64,000 bases of DNA from Dromaius novaehollandiae (lineage: Eukaryota > Chordata > Aves > Casuariiformes > Dromaiidae): NCBI RefSeq assembly GCF_036370855.1, contig NC_088099.1, positions 145,841,017 to 145,905,016 of the forward strand. Direction: 5' to 3'. Within the stretch, counting starts at the first letter, position 1; each line of letters begins with the position of its first letter. The translations under genes were made by a program, and so were the position numbers. Below the pieces are notes generated by a model. The model saw only the letters and a program-made list of their open reading frames with translations, was not told where the DNA came from and did not search any database. Shown here in pieces: positions 29,901 to 43,110 of the stretch.

Positions 29901-32900
29901 TTATGCCTAAGCTCAGCTGTTCTCTGCAGCTGAGATGATGCCCTGCTCGAGGACTGACTGTGGGGCGATCCCTGGTGCGGAGAGAGTAGGGCTGCTCAGA
30001 AAGGCGGCCTCTCCTGGCTGGGGGAGAGGGAAGTGCTGCCTGCCCCATGGCGCAGAAGTGCGGCAGGTCCTGAGGCGAGGGGTGGGAGCTGCTCAAGCCC
30101 CAGAACGAGGGAGGATTCTGTAAAGCGCCTGTGCCTGGCGTTTCCTGTCACATAACCCTGGTTAGGGTGCTGGCTGTCTGCGATCCTCTGCCCAAGGCCA
30201 GCGGTCCTGGCTGCGTTTGGCAGCAGCATTACTGCCCCGAGCCATTTGCCATTCAGCCTCCTTCGCCAGCAAGGCAGCTGGGGTGGCCGTCTGCCTCCCC
30301 GCAGCCCGGGGCACCTGGCTGAGCTACTGGCTTACATCAGCCAGCTTCCAGGAGTACCGTGAACAGTGGCAGGCGAAAATTGGAAACGCCACCGTGCTGC
30401 CGTGGGTGACACAACCTCTGGCAGGGGCAAGGAGGATGGCCGGGGCAGCGACCTCCCCGGATACCTCAGCTAAATCTGTCAGAGACTGTGAGTGAGAGCC
30501 CGAAGTAACTAACTCTCACCAGGGGCTGCTGGAGAGTAAAATACAGGCACCTAGCCCAGGCCTCTGGATTTTATTCCACTTCACCCCATTATTGGGACTC
30601 ACCTAAACAGCCTTGCTTACGTCCACTAAAGAGAGGCGATGGTGGAGTGGGGTTTGTGCCTGGGAGGTGTATTGGTGTATATGGGTGCGTATGGGTATAC
30701 AGGCACATAGGTCTGTATGGATACTCTGCCCATCATCCTCTCGGGACCTTCCCACCACCAGAGTCAAATGCAGGTGGGGCACATGGCGGGCAATGAAGCA
30801 GGTTGGTTAAATATAAATGAGCCATTAGTAGCGGAGTCCTCTTTCTGGCACTTCAGCTTAAAAACAGGCAGGTTCATCCTGGGTTAGATGGCGGCAGCAG
30901 GGAGGAACATTGCTGGACCTGGTGCTGCCGTGGGCCCGTCGAGGCCAGCTCACCCCGACGCCAGGTGGGGCTATGTTATAACATTACAAGGCGCTACCAG
31001 AGTATCCTGGCATTGTCGTCTTCTCTTTTTTAATTTCATTTTTCAGGATGACAACACTTTAGAGGTTTATGGCTATCAGGAGAATTTTCTACTAAGTCAT
31101 ATACTGATGTAATGAAATCTAATATATGCCGTGTAATGAGTTATGAGATGTTATTTAGTTTCAGGGTTTTATTACTTCAATCAGTTATGACCATATTTCC
31201 TTTTATATGATTGCTCACTTTTTAAACATACCAGATGACTGTATAAAGAACACCTAATAAAGTCGGGAGATGTTAAAATATAAATGTTTTAATTTTTGCC
31301 ATAAATTTGTTTTAATTTGACCAATAGTGGCTTTTGCGTTGGAGGGAGTGCAGGCATTGTTAGAAGCGCAGACCTTGTTAGTATTGTCTTGGATCCTTTA
31401 TGGGACGCAACCGCACGACCCTGCTTAATTGTATCTGTTAGAAATCAGCCGCCTATGCTCGCGCTTGGTGATAATACTGAAAGCTTTTATTTTTCTGTGT
31501 ATAAAACAAGAAAAACAGAAAATATCAATTTGTAATAGAAGCTGTAGTCTTAATTATGTTCTCATTTTTACCAGTAAAACTGCCAATATACTCGCTCCTG
31601 GGTTCTACCACTCTTCTGAAGAGGAGAATCAGGTTTTGTGCTCTATCATCTACATCAAAATCAAATACATGAATGTTCTTCCCATGCATGTTTTGGTGAT
31701 CCTCTAATTTTTCCACATTTATGCATTGTATTTAAAAGTCATTCAGGGTAAATTCATAGGAGTGGAATTATATAGCTGTGAAATAAGGTCAGAATAAAGT
31801 CTTGAATAAATCAATGTTTAAGCGAGTGAAGGACTTTACTGAACAATAACAAGAACAAAATGGTGTAGATTCCCATTCTCAACATGTCCATCCTGAGTGC
31901 TGAATTTTCAGAAAACATTCTAAAGTACATTTATAATGGTTAATAACTCTGTAATAAGAACTTTTCGGTGTGTTGTTACAGATATCGCCCTACCGCATGG
32001 TATTTATAAAGATGACAGGTATCATAAAGCTTTGGTGCGCTGCCAGTTCCTAGCGTGCCACATGCTCTGGGCACACGGGGGTCTGCAGTGCTGCTGGCTG
32101 GGGCCTGCATGGGCACCAGCCATCTGGGAGGTCCCTGGGCACCTCTAATTAAAACACTTGGATTTCCCCCTGCTTCTGAACCGGGCTGTGTTGCTCAGTT
32201 TGCTTAGCCCAACTAAAGTCTTTGCTGCTTCCATAACTGAGGCTTGGTCTCCCCTGCTTTGGGCTATGTATTTCCATCCAGGCCAGATGATCATCTGAGC
32301 GCCAGGAGGAAGGGCGACTGCAGAGCCTGGGGTGGAGGAACAAGGCGGTGGCCCTCTCAGTCAGCAAACTTTTTACATGGGCTTAAGGGGAACAGTGAAC
32401 AAGCTGCTTTATATGAGACCTTAAAGACAGTCTTTGCAGCCAAGTTGCTGTATCTGCAGGGTTCATGCAAGACCTGGAGCCCTGATGCTGAGCTTGAGCT
32501 GCTCGGCAGCGCAACAAAAAATGGGCTATGCAGTGCTGTGCTGAGGGACCGAGCTGCTGCGTTCATGGGGACAGGGGTGAGCAGGGAAGAAAGGAGCCAG
32601 CTGAAACTGAGCTTGCTGTAGGTGCTTGTCCAACCTGCTTCAAGTGAGGGAAAAAAACACCATTTAGCTGCAATTAGATTTAGAATTTGCAGCAAAAAGA
32701 AATATTTCCAGCATGTTTGGTGTGTTGAGGATGTGGCTACCCCCTGTATCATGATCAAGGATGACTTCGTTTGCCATGATCCCTGCTGTTCTATTGTCTG
32801 CTCAGAAAAATGCCAGTGGCCTCCTCTGGCAGAGGTCCTCTGCCTCCCCTCTTCCCTTCCCATCCCTTCCCATCGCACTTGGACATTGCAGCATCCCTGG

Positions 32901-33540
32901 CCAGATGTGATGGCCTTGTTTCAGATGTGGTTAGTATTGCTGCTGTCCATAAACTTCATCCTGTAGTTCTGCAAGGCACAATGTCTATCGCAGAATAGTT
33001 CCTCTGTGCACTTGCTTATCAGTGTCATATTTTTTTGAATTGTTCATACGTCAAGATGCTGTAATTCTTCTCCCAGAATTTATTCAATTATTGATAGAGA
33101 TACTAACAGTAAGGGAAAACTTTTAAAAGATCCGTTCTATTTCTCCATTCTATTTATACCTCTGTCAATAATTGGATAAGTTCTAGTAGAAGAATTGAAG
33201 CAAGTATGAAATAAAGACTTTACTATTCACAAACCCAGGATAATAATTCAGTTAAAGAGAATTATACTTTAAATGAATGGCCAAGCATACTTAAAATATG
33301 TCTTTGTATAGTAACAAGGCACAATTTAATCCCATTAAGAAAATGTTGGCAGTGCCTCAGTAATTGAGAACTTGCCACCAAACTGTCCTGCTGTAACCTT
33401 GCATGTAGGAAAAGTTGAGACAAAGCAGTGTACTGAATTTGACACATCTTTGCCCTTTAAGTCCTTAATGATGCAATGAATTGCTAATACATATAATGTT
33501 ATTTAGCTACAGAAACTGTCTTACGTGCAGAAACTAAGCA
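29900..33540. other. Intergenic DNA with mixed composition, no gene seen
   Basis: The part from about 29930 to 30500 and another near 32010-32900 are moderately GC-rich and carry overlapping open frames on both strands (up to 173 codons). None has recognisable domains, an initiation context or splice structure. The rest is AT-rich. No mobile element was recognised. Confidence 0.6.
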
Positions 33541-34520
33541 ATAACATCCTTTCTAAATGTGCTCTATTCACTAATTCGTAAGTAGAATTTATTTGCATAT
33601 CCATAAAACATAGATCTCTGAAATGTCTCAAAAGAGTAAGCCCACATATTATTTTAATTTGCAAGAAATGAATTCTTTATTGTATATATATTACTTCAGG
33701 GATAAAAAGACAGGTATGTCAGTTTCTTACTAACCAAAAATTTAAAAACATTGTTTTCTCCCCAAGTTTTATTTTTTACCCCGGTTCCTCTGCTTTTACT
33801 TTGTCCACAGTATTTTCAGTAGGATCTAGAGTACTTTTTTTTTTTCTCCCTTCCAAGTACTTCATACATGCACTCAGCTGCTAAAATAATCAACTTCTCG
33901 TCTATTATTTCTAATTAAGAAGGAATTAAAATGCGCTATAAAAGGGAGAGTGTGGCTAGATGCCTTTCTCATGGCCACATATTATATCCTTGGAGATCTT
34001 GGAAACAACACTGTGCGGAGAGTTTAAAGCGTTAGATTTTCAAGACAAAATCACAACTGATTAAGTATAATGTAAGATTGGCAGTGCCCTGGGGGGGTCA
34101 GCACACCATAACGCTGATGAGGAATGCTACCCGCTTCTCTGCAGCTTGGCAGGGCTTTGGTCCTGCTCTCCTCACACAGTTTTTGCCTGTGTTTTGATGC
34201 AAGTGGTGTGTATGGCAGTTCCTTGATTTCTGTAAGCATGGAAGGAGAACGAGTGCTTTGACTGTTATTAAAATATGCAAATAGTAAGAGTCAAAAGCAT
34301 TAATATTCAACACTATCCTAATCCTCTATGGAGGACTTGCCCTTAAAATATCAATGTTGTGGATTTCCTCCACTGTTATTTGCAGTATCATTTTGCTCTG
34401 CTGAATGAATTACTCGACAGCGCTTTGTGTCTCTTTTTAGTGTAACAGCTTCTATCAAGATTCAAACTGACAGTTCCTGTAGTAAGGCATGAGGAAATAT
34501 ATTTGAATAGTGCATGTGTT
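33541..34520. promoter_or_regulatory. Candidate non-coding regulatory block with POU octamers
   Basis: This block is AT-rich, free of recognisable repeats and contains two perfect POU octamers (ATTTGCAT at 33591-33598; ATGCAAAT at 34275-34282). It also has a TATAAAAGGG at 33938 and many homeodomain-like TAAT cores. It lies about 25 kb upstream of GDF6, a gene known to rely on distant enhancers. Sequence conservation was not measured, so this is inference. Confidence 0.3.
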
Positions 34521-36505
34521 TTATGGTGTGAGATCGGAGCACACATGCATCATAGAGTACAATAGGGAATAAGAGGGGAACTATAGGTATATGCACACAC
34601 ACAGACAAGAGTGGTTGTTTTGTATCTCTTGATCCATGCTCTGGCGTTCACCACCCAGCCAAAAAACATAGCTGCCTCTCCGTCCGTGCGGTTGCAGAAT
34701 GAGTCTTCAGTCCAAGGAACGAGGTTTGGAAACCCCAGAAAGCGGCCAGTGTGCCCCATAGCGATGTGGTGGCCCCGTTTTTCCCACCTGAGTGTCGGTG
34801 CTGAGGACGGGCCCGGCTGTGTTTGGCGGGGGCTGTGCTCCCCCCCGAGCCACGACCAGCACGGTGTGACCTGCTGCTTCCCACGGACAGGAGCGGAGGC
34901 GCTCAGTGGGTCTGCAAAGCAGAGTGGAAAAATTACTCTGGGGGTAAGGAGCCATGGGGCCAGATCCGGCCCCTCCTTCGCAGCCCAGCCTGGGCTGCTC
35001 CCCCGCGCCGCCAGGGCTTTCTCCCTCCTGCCTCTTAGCGCGCTGCTGACACGAAATTCCTCGCTGTCCCGTGCTCCGCGCGAAAGCCGTCTCTTCTGCC
35101 AGCTGGAACAACTCGGTTTTATCATTCTGGTCCATTCACACCTACAGCTCCCTCTGGAGCCCCTCACTTATCAGGGGACGACTCTGGAAAGCTTTTCGTC
35201 CCACAGCTACATAATAAAGGCTGTCCCATCTCCTTGGGATCAGGGGCAGTTTTGTTTTAGGTATCTGTAGGGGCTGCAGTAGAGCCCAAAGCTGTATAAA
35301 GTGAATATACCTTAGGTGGGCTCAGCACCAGCGGTGTCTCGTAAGTGGCTCTCTGCTGCGGACAACCTTGCGTCGATACCAGGAGGGCAGCTGGTTGACA
35401 GCGAAAGCAATATGACAAAAACTTGATAGGCAAGAGGGATTAAAAAATGTACAATTGTGCAAAATTTGTTAAGCTCAATTACATGAGTCGGGAACTAGTG
35501 AAGTGTTTGAAGACCTGGAAACAATTCCAATTTGTCATATGGGGAGTGCTCCTTCCCAGAAACAGCCTGAGCAAGCAGAGGCTAGTCCACCATATGGAGA
35601 GCAGATGTCTCGAGGGAGCTGAAAAGAAGATACTTTGCTAGTACTAAAAATATGCAGTACTAGGAGGTGATAACAAGTGCTTCTAAAGAAGAAATAATTA
35701 CTTATCATTGAGTAGACAATTTTTACTATTTCCTAGAACACAGACCTATATGCTTAAATAATCCAGGACCGTCACAGTTAAGAGGCACCGATTCACAGCT
35801 GAGGGCAGACTGTAAAATAATAAGCAGACTGCATGTCTTGTTTAACCATGTTGCTTTTTAAATCATGTTTTATCACAGACTGTATCACACTGAAATGAGT
35901 AGGGTGATAGAAATACAATGAGTTACCAATGTACAATTATTTTGATTTACAAAGCAGTATGGTTGCCTTTACCACTTGCTGGTTTGATATTTTACTTTTT
36001 AGCACTTAACTTTGGAACGGTGTTGTGGAGATTGACTTAGTTTATAACCTCAGTCCTACAGTCCGATTGTTCCTGTGAGAGCAGCCTGCAAGCACTGAAT
36101 CTGCTTCAACTTCAGTAAGGAGGCTTGAGACGAGAACTTCGTCACTGCCTTCAAGTATCTTGGGAGGTCTTTTAAGGAAGGATCCCAGTGAGCGAGGAAG
36201 CTAAAGTACCACTTGAAGTTAAGTGATGCTCTGCCACTCTGGAAACAGAGTAACTCAGCTGTTGATAATGCCGTCTAAGTACCAGCCCTATAGTGGGGCC
36301 ATGTTACTCATGTCCCAGGTAGATGTTTGCGTTTTCCTCCCGCCAGAGTTGCTCTGCCTCCTGAGTACCAGACCAACAGCTATCGACATGGCTCCCTCAG
36401 CTTCTGGGGAGCTCCAAGAGGCTACTGCAGGGGGAAATAAAGCAAAGGAAATCCCAGCAGTATAGGGTGGTATGGTTTATTCCCTGCTGCTGAGGTGAGA
36501 CTAGC
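34521..36505. other. Intergenic DNA with a GC-rich patch, no gene seen
   Basis: A GC-rich patch at about 34800-35080 has overlapping open frames of 205 and 219 codons on opposite strands. Mirror-image open frames in stop-poor GC-rich DNA are expected by chance, and neither product resembles a protein I know. The remainder is AT-rich and featureless. Confidence 0.6.
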
Positions 36506-36509
36506 TATA

Positions 36510-37535
36510 ACAGACCATCCCTGACAGATGTTTCTCTAATCTGTTCTTAAAAACCCCTAATGACTGTGCTTCCCCAGCCTGCATAGGTAGCCTGCTCCTG
36601 AGCTTATCTTTGCTTATAGTTAGAATGTTTGTCCTAACATCTAGTCTAAATCTGCCTGGCTTCAAATTAAACCTATCATTCCTTGTCCCACTCTTAGTGG
36701 ACCTGAAGACAACTGATTTTCATCCTCTCTACAAAAATCTTTGAAGGGCATTACCCTGCTCCCTCTAGTCCCATCCATCTTCTCTTCTGTAGACTAAACA
36801 ACCCCAAGTTCTTTCAACCTCTCCTCACAGGTCAGGTTTTATAGCCCTCTTGTCACTCTTGTTGGTCTCTTGGGGCTCTCTATTTTGTTTACATTTTTCT
36901 TAAACGGTGATGCCCGGCATAGGACACAGTGCTCCAGCTGAGACTTTCGCAATGCCATGTGGAGCAGAGCCATCTCCTCCCAAGCCTGCCTTGCCTGTCC
37001 CCATGGGCACAGCAGGGACCTTCCATGGTGCTCCCCCACTCTGTGGTTATTCCTCATTAGCTGCCAGGTCCTTTCTGCTGTCTGGTCACTCACTCCCCAT
37101 TCTGATAGAAGTCCTTTTGACCTGCTGACACTCTGCACGTGTCTTTATTTGCTTCCATTTGTTGATTCTGGAAAAGCTCTCCAATTTTTCGTAGCTATTT
37201 TGAATTTTAATCTTGGGCCCCAATAGGCTTACAATCTGCCTGGCTTAGTGTGATGGGCAGATTATATAAGCATACTTTATTCCATTATCCAAGTTATTAA
37301 TGAAAATATCAAATAGAAACAGACCCTGAACGGACCCTGGGTGACCCCATTAAAAAAGAATTTTCAGCCTGATGGTAAACCATGATAAGTTCAGTATGTT
37401 TTTCAACCACTTGTGCATCCTCTGACTAATGATTTCATATGGCCTGTATTTCCCTAGCTGGGCTTATGAGAATGTCATGGGGAACAGATTCAAAAGCCTT
37501 ACTGTAGTCAAGATATGAGTTGCTGTTTCCTGCTT
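36510..37535 (-). mobile_element. Old CR1 LINE fragment (reverse transcriptase C-terminus and 3' region)
   Basis: Read on the minus strand, the right part gives the conserved CR1 reverse-transcriptase stretch DIFINNLDNG just before where the FADD catalytic motif should be. On the + strand it shows phrases diagnostic of reversed CR1: CATTATCCAAGTTATTAATG, CTTATGAGAATGTCATG, AGCCTTACTGTAGTCAAGAT, and TTCAACCTCTCCTCACAGGTCAGG. The fragment is 5'-truncated and strongly diverged, with a scrambled middle part (about 36905-37150). It resembles the old L-type CR1 lineages shared by crocodilians, turtles and birds more than the young bird subfamilies, so the insertion is probably ancient. It is a non-functional remnant. 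Confidence 0.85.
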
Positions 37536-40500
37536 ATCACCAAGAGAAAGGAAACATCCTTGTCCTTCTGTAACGGATTTGCCTTGACCATGCAGTGCCA
37601 GACTGTGAGGGGGAGGATTCCTGCTCTCTAGACAATAAAGAAAAAGCTGCCCAAATAGTAACAAGGCATAAATTTGGGGCAGGGAAGTCTTTGGTGACTG
37701 CTGTTGTAAAACTGCATTAAAAAAATGCATCATAAGTACAGGCTTTTACTGCTGATAAATGAGAAGTCTTATGCTGGAGTTTGTAACAATCATGAGTCTA
37801 ATATTGCTACCAAATATCCAAGTAAACAGCTAAAGAAAGGAGGAGAACAAATTAGTGTCCCTCACAGCCAGCGACAAGTCCCAAGGCTCCTGCCCTTACC
37901 TTGTATCAGCATCTAGGTGAATCCACCGCTCACTCTGAACTGAAAAACAACACCTCTGACAGTAGGAAATGACAGCAGTAGCACCTACAGCCCTGGAAAG
38001 GCTGAAGAATGTAATATTATTTCCATTTCAAGGTAAAAATCTTTCTCCTTGACCAGAGTCCTGATTAGGATTTCCACCCTGCCTTTGCAGGGAATTCGGA
38101 GAATGGGGAGGCATCCTTTTACCTGGACCAAGAATGGTTGCTGCTTCAGGCAAGCAAAAGCCACAGAAACCCTCCTTTGGTGGAGAATCCAAGAGGCAAA
38201 AGGAAATCATTCCCGGGAGAGCATGGCAGAAGCTTGGCTGTGCTCCTCAAAGGAAAGCTTCAAGAAGCCTTTCCAGGAGTGGCAAGATTTTGTTACTCTC
38301 CACGACAGAAACCAATTTTTGATCCCCATTTTGATTTTTTAATTTTTCCTAAGTGATTCCAGAGACTGGAAGAAGCTATTGGCTTCCAATAAAACCAGCC
38401 CTTCTGTGGGATTTCTTGGCAAGTGCTCAGTGCCACCAGGCAGCTGGGCATCATAATTATTTCTGCCTGTTTCTCCCTACCTCAATATCCACAGTACTGA
38501 CCCATCCCCTCTGACTTGGGAGTGTTACGTAGGTCTAACATCTCTTCTTGCCATGCTGTCTGTGGTTCAGACAGGAGCTATGCAAGCAAGTGCTGCGAAT
38601 GACTGAAACCACGGGGATGTTCATGCACGGAGTGGGTACGAACCACCAGTGTCCTTGTTCAGCGGCTGCTCCCTGGCGAGAGAGAGCCAAAACGAAGGAA
38701 GGGCCGTCTGCAAATGTGGAGCAGTGGCTCTGGGCACATCTCGCCTTGGGCAGAAGATGAGGGCAACAGAAGCAGAGAGGCTGCCCAAATAATCCTGGCA
38801 GCACTTCACAGACCAGCGGCGCGAGGATTTCTTTCTCCCAGTCCGATGAACTATTCTCCACGCTGGCCTCACGGCGGTGCAAAGCAACCTGGGGGTCAGT
38901 GTTATCCCCTGCGAGGGCCACCGGGCCTCGTCCTCCGGAGACTCCTTGGGGGTGTGAAAGTGGGGCGAGCGGCTGGTGCCTGTGGGGCCGGGCACATGCC
39001 GCGTGCCCTGGCGGGCTCAGCCGCTGCGGCGTCCGGGGCAGAGCCTTTCATGCTGGTAGCTCTGGGCTATGTATCTTGCACCTTTAGATTCAATTTGATA
39101 CTGCCTTCAGCTTGCTGGCCCCTTGCCAGCGCAGCTGCAGAAAGTTTGGGGAAATTTGCCATAACGTGCTTGGGAATTCTTGTGAAAAGCAAGCTTCACC
39201 TACTGCAGTGGAGGGGGATAAACTGAAGCGACATGAGATGCTTTTCGTCCTGAAATGCTCAAACTTAAAATCAGAAGTAAGGTGGAGTTTAATGTTAAAA
39301 TACTCAAGCTTGCAAATGAAGAGCCACTGGAAATCAGTGTTTAAGATCGCTCAGAAAATACACTGAATTTATGCCCCAGATTAAAACTCATGGAAGCATA
39401 ACACTAGTTTTGCTAAGATCCACTCCAACTCACGTCGCTACCAGCAGTGCAGATGATGTTCTCAACCTGGACTTCGGTGGACACTTTGGAAAAGTGCAGA
39501 AGCATGTGGCCTCGCCGACTTTCAGCCAGGCCCAGACTCCCAGCCTGCCGCAGGCTGGCGGCGCAGGGGCGGGAGGGCGGGAGCACCTTGCACAGCTCTG
39601 CCTACCCTCTGCCTGCGGGCAGCCGCACCGCCACCCCGGCTCCCAAAGTGAATCCTACTGCAAAAATCTGCTGTGTGACTGAGCATCCCAAATGGCCGCA
39701 CTATGAAACAGCAAGGGGCTTTTCAAGCCTAGACGAAGGTGATGCTAGGGCATAAGCAATTAAAGAGAGAGACACAGCGGCCTTTATCTCTTTCCTATCA
39801 GTAAAAGCTTGAATGATGTTTTAGGTTTTCAAGTATACCCTTTTTCAGCATTTTGCTGCAGCAGGGTGGTCACTGGGCTTTGGACCGCAGCCCAGCCAAA
39901 CAGAATGGGGCTTTTCATCAGTTAAAGTCCAAGAAGGAAATAATGATCTCAGAGTTTTGTATTTATCATTGGATTTGGCCCACTGACCTGCCTAAGGAAA
40001 GGCAATGGCTTGAAACAGTTTTCACAAAGCCAGGACCTCAATGGCTACAGTAAAAATTAATTTTATCCTGATCTCTTTTTTTCCTTTTTTTCCCAAAATA
40101 CACTTATTCCGGTCATGTTTGGATAAATTCTGCCCCTCTGTTCCCTCAGTGTGTCAATGCAGCTCTCTGCGCTCTGAAAGCCAGAGCTGGCCTGCAGACT
40201 CCAGTATCTTGGCAATGACTTGCACACCCACAAACAGGGTTATGTGGAGTTATGTATGATTCAGCAGCAACAAGTGTGAAAAGGTTGATATTGCTGGCAC
40301 TCGCCCTTTATCAACCTTTTCATATTTCTGGCATTCACTGTGTTCATTGCTGGCTACAGATGTTTAAAGAGCAAAAAAGAGTGAGTGCTGCAGTTAACAT
40401 TTTTTTTCAGTTAGCATTTTTTTTCCATCCCCTTTGGTCATTTAAGCAGATTTTCCATTTTTATGGACATGAAGAGTTTTGCCTCACCTTCCTAGCATGA

Positions 40501-40871
40501 GCGTGTACCACCTTCTTCTCCCCAGAAGCCCCCCAAGGAAAGGAGTGATACTCGTCGCTACCTTGGTCCCCCCTCACTCAACCAAGTGTGAGTTTTTGGG
40601 GTGTGAAAACACAGGCATTTCCCATCATGTGGTGGGAGCATGTTGGGAGAGATGGGTGTACACACGGATGTTGGCTGAGGGGACGGGAGCATCTCACCAT
40701 CCCCTCATACAACCAGGCAAGAAAGCTGCTGCACACCGAGGGATCCCCGGATTTTGGTCTCACAACAGGCATAATTCTGGCTGGAGAACAGGCTCCTGCA
40801 AGAAATAGGCTGTCTGCTTTAGCCAAAAGGCTAGGCATCACTGGTCTGTGCAAACCTAAAGACCTTAGCAC

Positions 40872-40915
40872 AAAAAAAAAAAAAAAAAAAGAAAGAAAGA
40901 AAGAAAGAAAGAAAA
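40872..40915. repeat. A19 followed by (GAAA)n microsatellite
   Basis: Nineteen A residues (40872-40890) lead into six GAAA units ending near 40914. A poly(A) run decaying into a simple repeat can be the tail of a retroposed copy, but the sequence upstream does not look like a SINE, a LINE or a processed gene that I recognise. Confidence 0.95.
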
Positions 40916-43040
40916 ACCACACACAAAGCAAAAAATCTTCTGTGTTCACTGGGACCACAGCAGAAAAGGTTAAGGGATTTCCAGTGTGCTGGGCTTCCTG
41001 ATAGCGTACAACGGTCTGATGAAAATTATCCAGACCTCTCTTGTCTTTACACATTGCACATCCCAAAGCCCTGCGTTCCTTTCTTCTATTTTTTTTTTTC
41101 AGTTATGAAATAGGGTCAGCTTTAGACCACCTAAAACCCAACTGAATTGGGACTTTGGACTCTACGATCCACCTAGATCCTAGACTGCGATATCGTCTAC
41201 CTGCTTCCTGGGGTTATTTCATCCCAAAAGGTCCCTGTGGTCATTAGGCACACTCAAGTTCCCAAAGTGCTTCGCTTCTGGCACCTACGCACACTCTGGG
41301 CAGCTTCTTTGCAGTGGACTGATGCTTTTACTGACCGATGACCATTGTATGGCTTGCATTAAATAAATTTGGTGGCAGGTAGAGATTTTGAGGAGGGGTG
41401 TTCAGAGAACCTAAACCACCATGACAAGCGACATTACTTTACAACTGTGTTGGCCGTCTCAGCAGAACTGCCAAGGATTAAATGTTTAGAGCTTGATTTA
41501 TCTCCCAAACATGGTTTCTCCAGATTTACTGCAAGCAGTACTGCTTGCCAGTAAATCTAGAGCTGAATTAACTTTCAGATGAAAGTGAATTCACCTACAG
41601 TTCTGACAGCAGAAGAAATCACATGTTTAAAGACAAATGAGATGTATATTTGATTTTATTCCACTTTTCCGCAGCATACATGATTACTGGCAATTCTTTC
41701 TTTCTTGTGCACAATCTTTTTTCTGTTTATTTGTCCTGATTCTGAGCTAACAGCTATTTTTACCTATGAGAACCAGTTCACAGAGGCTCTTCAGGATATA
41801 AAGCACATTTATGATAAGACACCTGATAAATCCTTCTATGCTCTGTATCTTTCCTGTAAAGCTGGGGGGGAGGAGTTGAAAAGGAGAAAAGACCTGCTCT
41901 GAGAGGATGTCATAGCTGTTGGGCACATCTGCCACAAATTAAATTACCATATAAAGGGCTTATTTCACAAACACATTTCCTTTTGGCTTGGAAGGAGACA
42001 TAAAGCAGTGTATCCCTTCAGTTTGCATTTGAGGAGTCTCTGAAAATTTGGGATTGCCCTTCACGGTATGCCAACAAGATTTAGTACTGCTGAGTCTCTC
42101 AGGTGATGATGCTGTAGAAGTTACATGAAAAATGAATCTTTCTTGGTTCCTTGATTAAGTTTTAGCTCATAATAAATCTTCCAGAGAAATCAAGCCTGTC
42201 TTGCTAAAAGCATGAGAAACCTTTACAAAGCCCGCTAAGAATGTGTGAGAAAAGGATCTCACCTGTAAGAAGCAAGCTTGCAAAAGTAAACCTGTCTGAA
42301 TTTTAAAATATCCATTCCAAATATTTCACAGTGAAATATGCGTGCATGCCAGAATTTGAAGACAAAAGTGCAAAAGACATTGAAATAAATAATAGCTTTT
42401 AAACACACCATGAACAAAACACTTGCAAATAGATTGCTTTGTCCCCTGGCATAAAAAAAATGAATAGGAAAAAGAAGGAAGAGGAGAAAATGCAGGAAAA
42501 GAAGTGATTTAAAAAAATATTTTCTAAGCAGTCTTTACCAAAGAAGACAGACAATCTCTGTTCTGGGTGATAAAGAAGAGGCAGCACGAGCGAGTGGCAG
42601 GATCGCAGTGGGAAATGCTGCGCCAGGCACAACCCGGTGTCCTCCTGCTGACTGCTGGTGCGAACCCAGGTGTTCACAAGGTGCCCATGGTGTAACCCCC
42701 CCCCGGCAGCGCAGCCGCCCCTTTTAGCTTTTGTGCCAGTTTCTGAGTGGACTCTGCTGCGGCAGCCCAGTGGTCGTGACAAAGCTGTGCCTGCGTGTGC
42801 CCTGTGCTGCAGCACAGGGAAATACCCGGCACCGCCAGGGCAGCCTACCTTCCGCAGGTGACACGGGTGCTCAAAGCAAAGACACTGCTGTAATTTTGCA
42901 GGAGCTCCGCCGAAATCCGTGGACACGGCACTTGTCCATTGAGGTTACCTAGAAATTGAGTAAAGAAGAATGAAATCATGAAACCAGGCCATAGTTCTTT
43001 CAAAGCACGTGAAAGCCTTTTAGCCATCTAGAAACTGTCC

Positions 43041-43110
43041 CCAGTTTTCTGCTGATGTAAATCAGCATAGGTGGTGGAGTTCTGCTGATTTACACCAGCT
43101 GAGGAACTGG
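43041..43110. repeat. Imperfect inverted repeat (27/28-bp arms, 15-bp loop)
   Basis: The left arm at 43041-43067 and right arm at 43083-43110 are near-perfect reverse complements. The inner 17 bases (GCTGATGTAAATCAGCA against TGCTGATTTACACCAGC) differ at one position, and the outer CCAGTT/AACTGG also pair. It resembles a hairpin-type dispersed repeat that I associate with sauropsid genomes; the family name cannot be confirmed. A related half-site occurs at 47684-47700. Confidence 0.6.

Noticed and set aside
34550-35270. Opposing 205- and 219-codon open frames
   Set aside because: Mirror-image frames in a GC-rich patch without motifs, splice sites or known similarity.
40861-40915. Poly(A) then GAAA tract as the tail of a processed pseudogene or SINE
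   Set aside because: The sequence to its left does not resemble any gene or SINE I know, and no target-site duplication was found by eye.
42399-42926. Minus-strand 175-codon frame with a Phe-rich C-terminal segment
   Set aside because: The hydrophobic part is translated T/A-rich DNA. No homology, no conserved initiation context.
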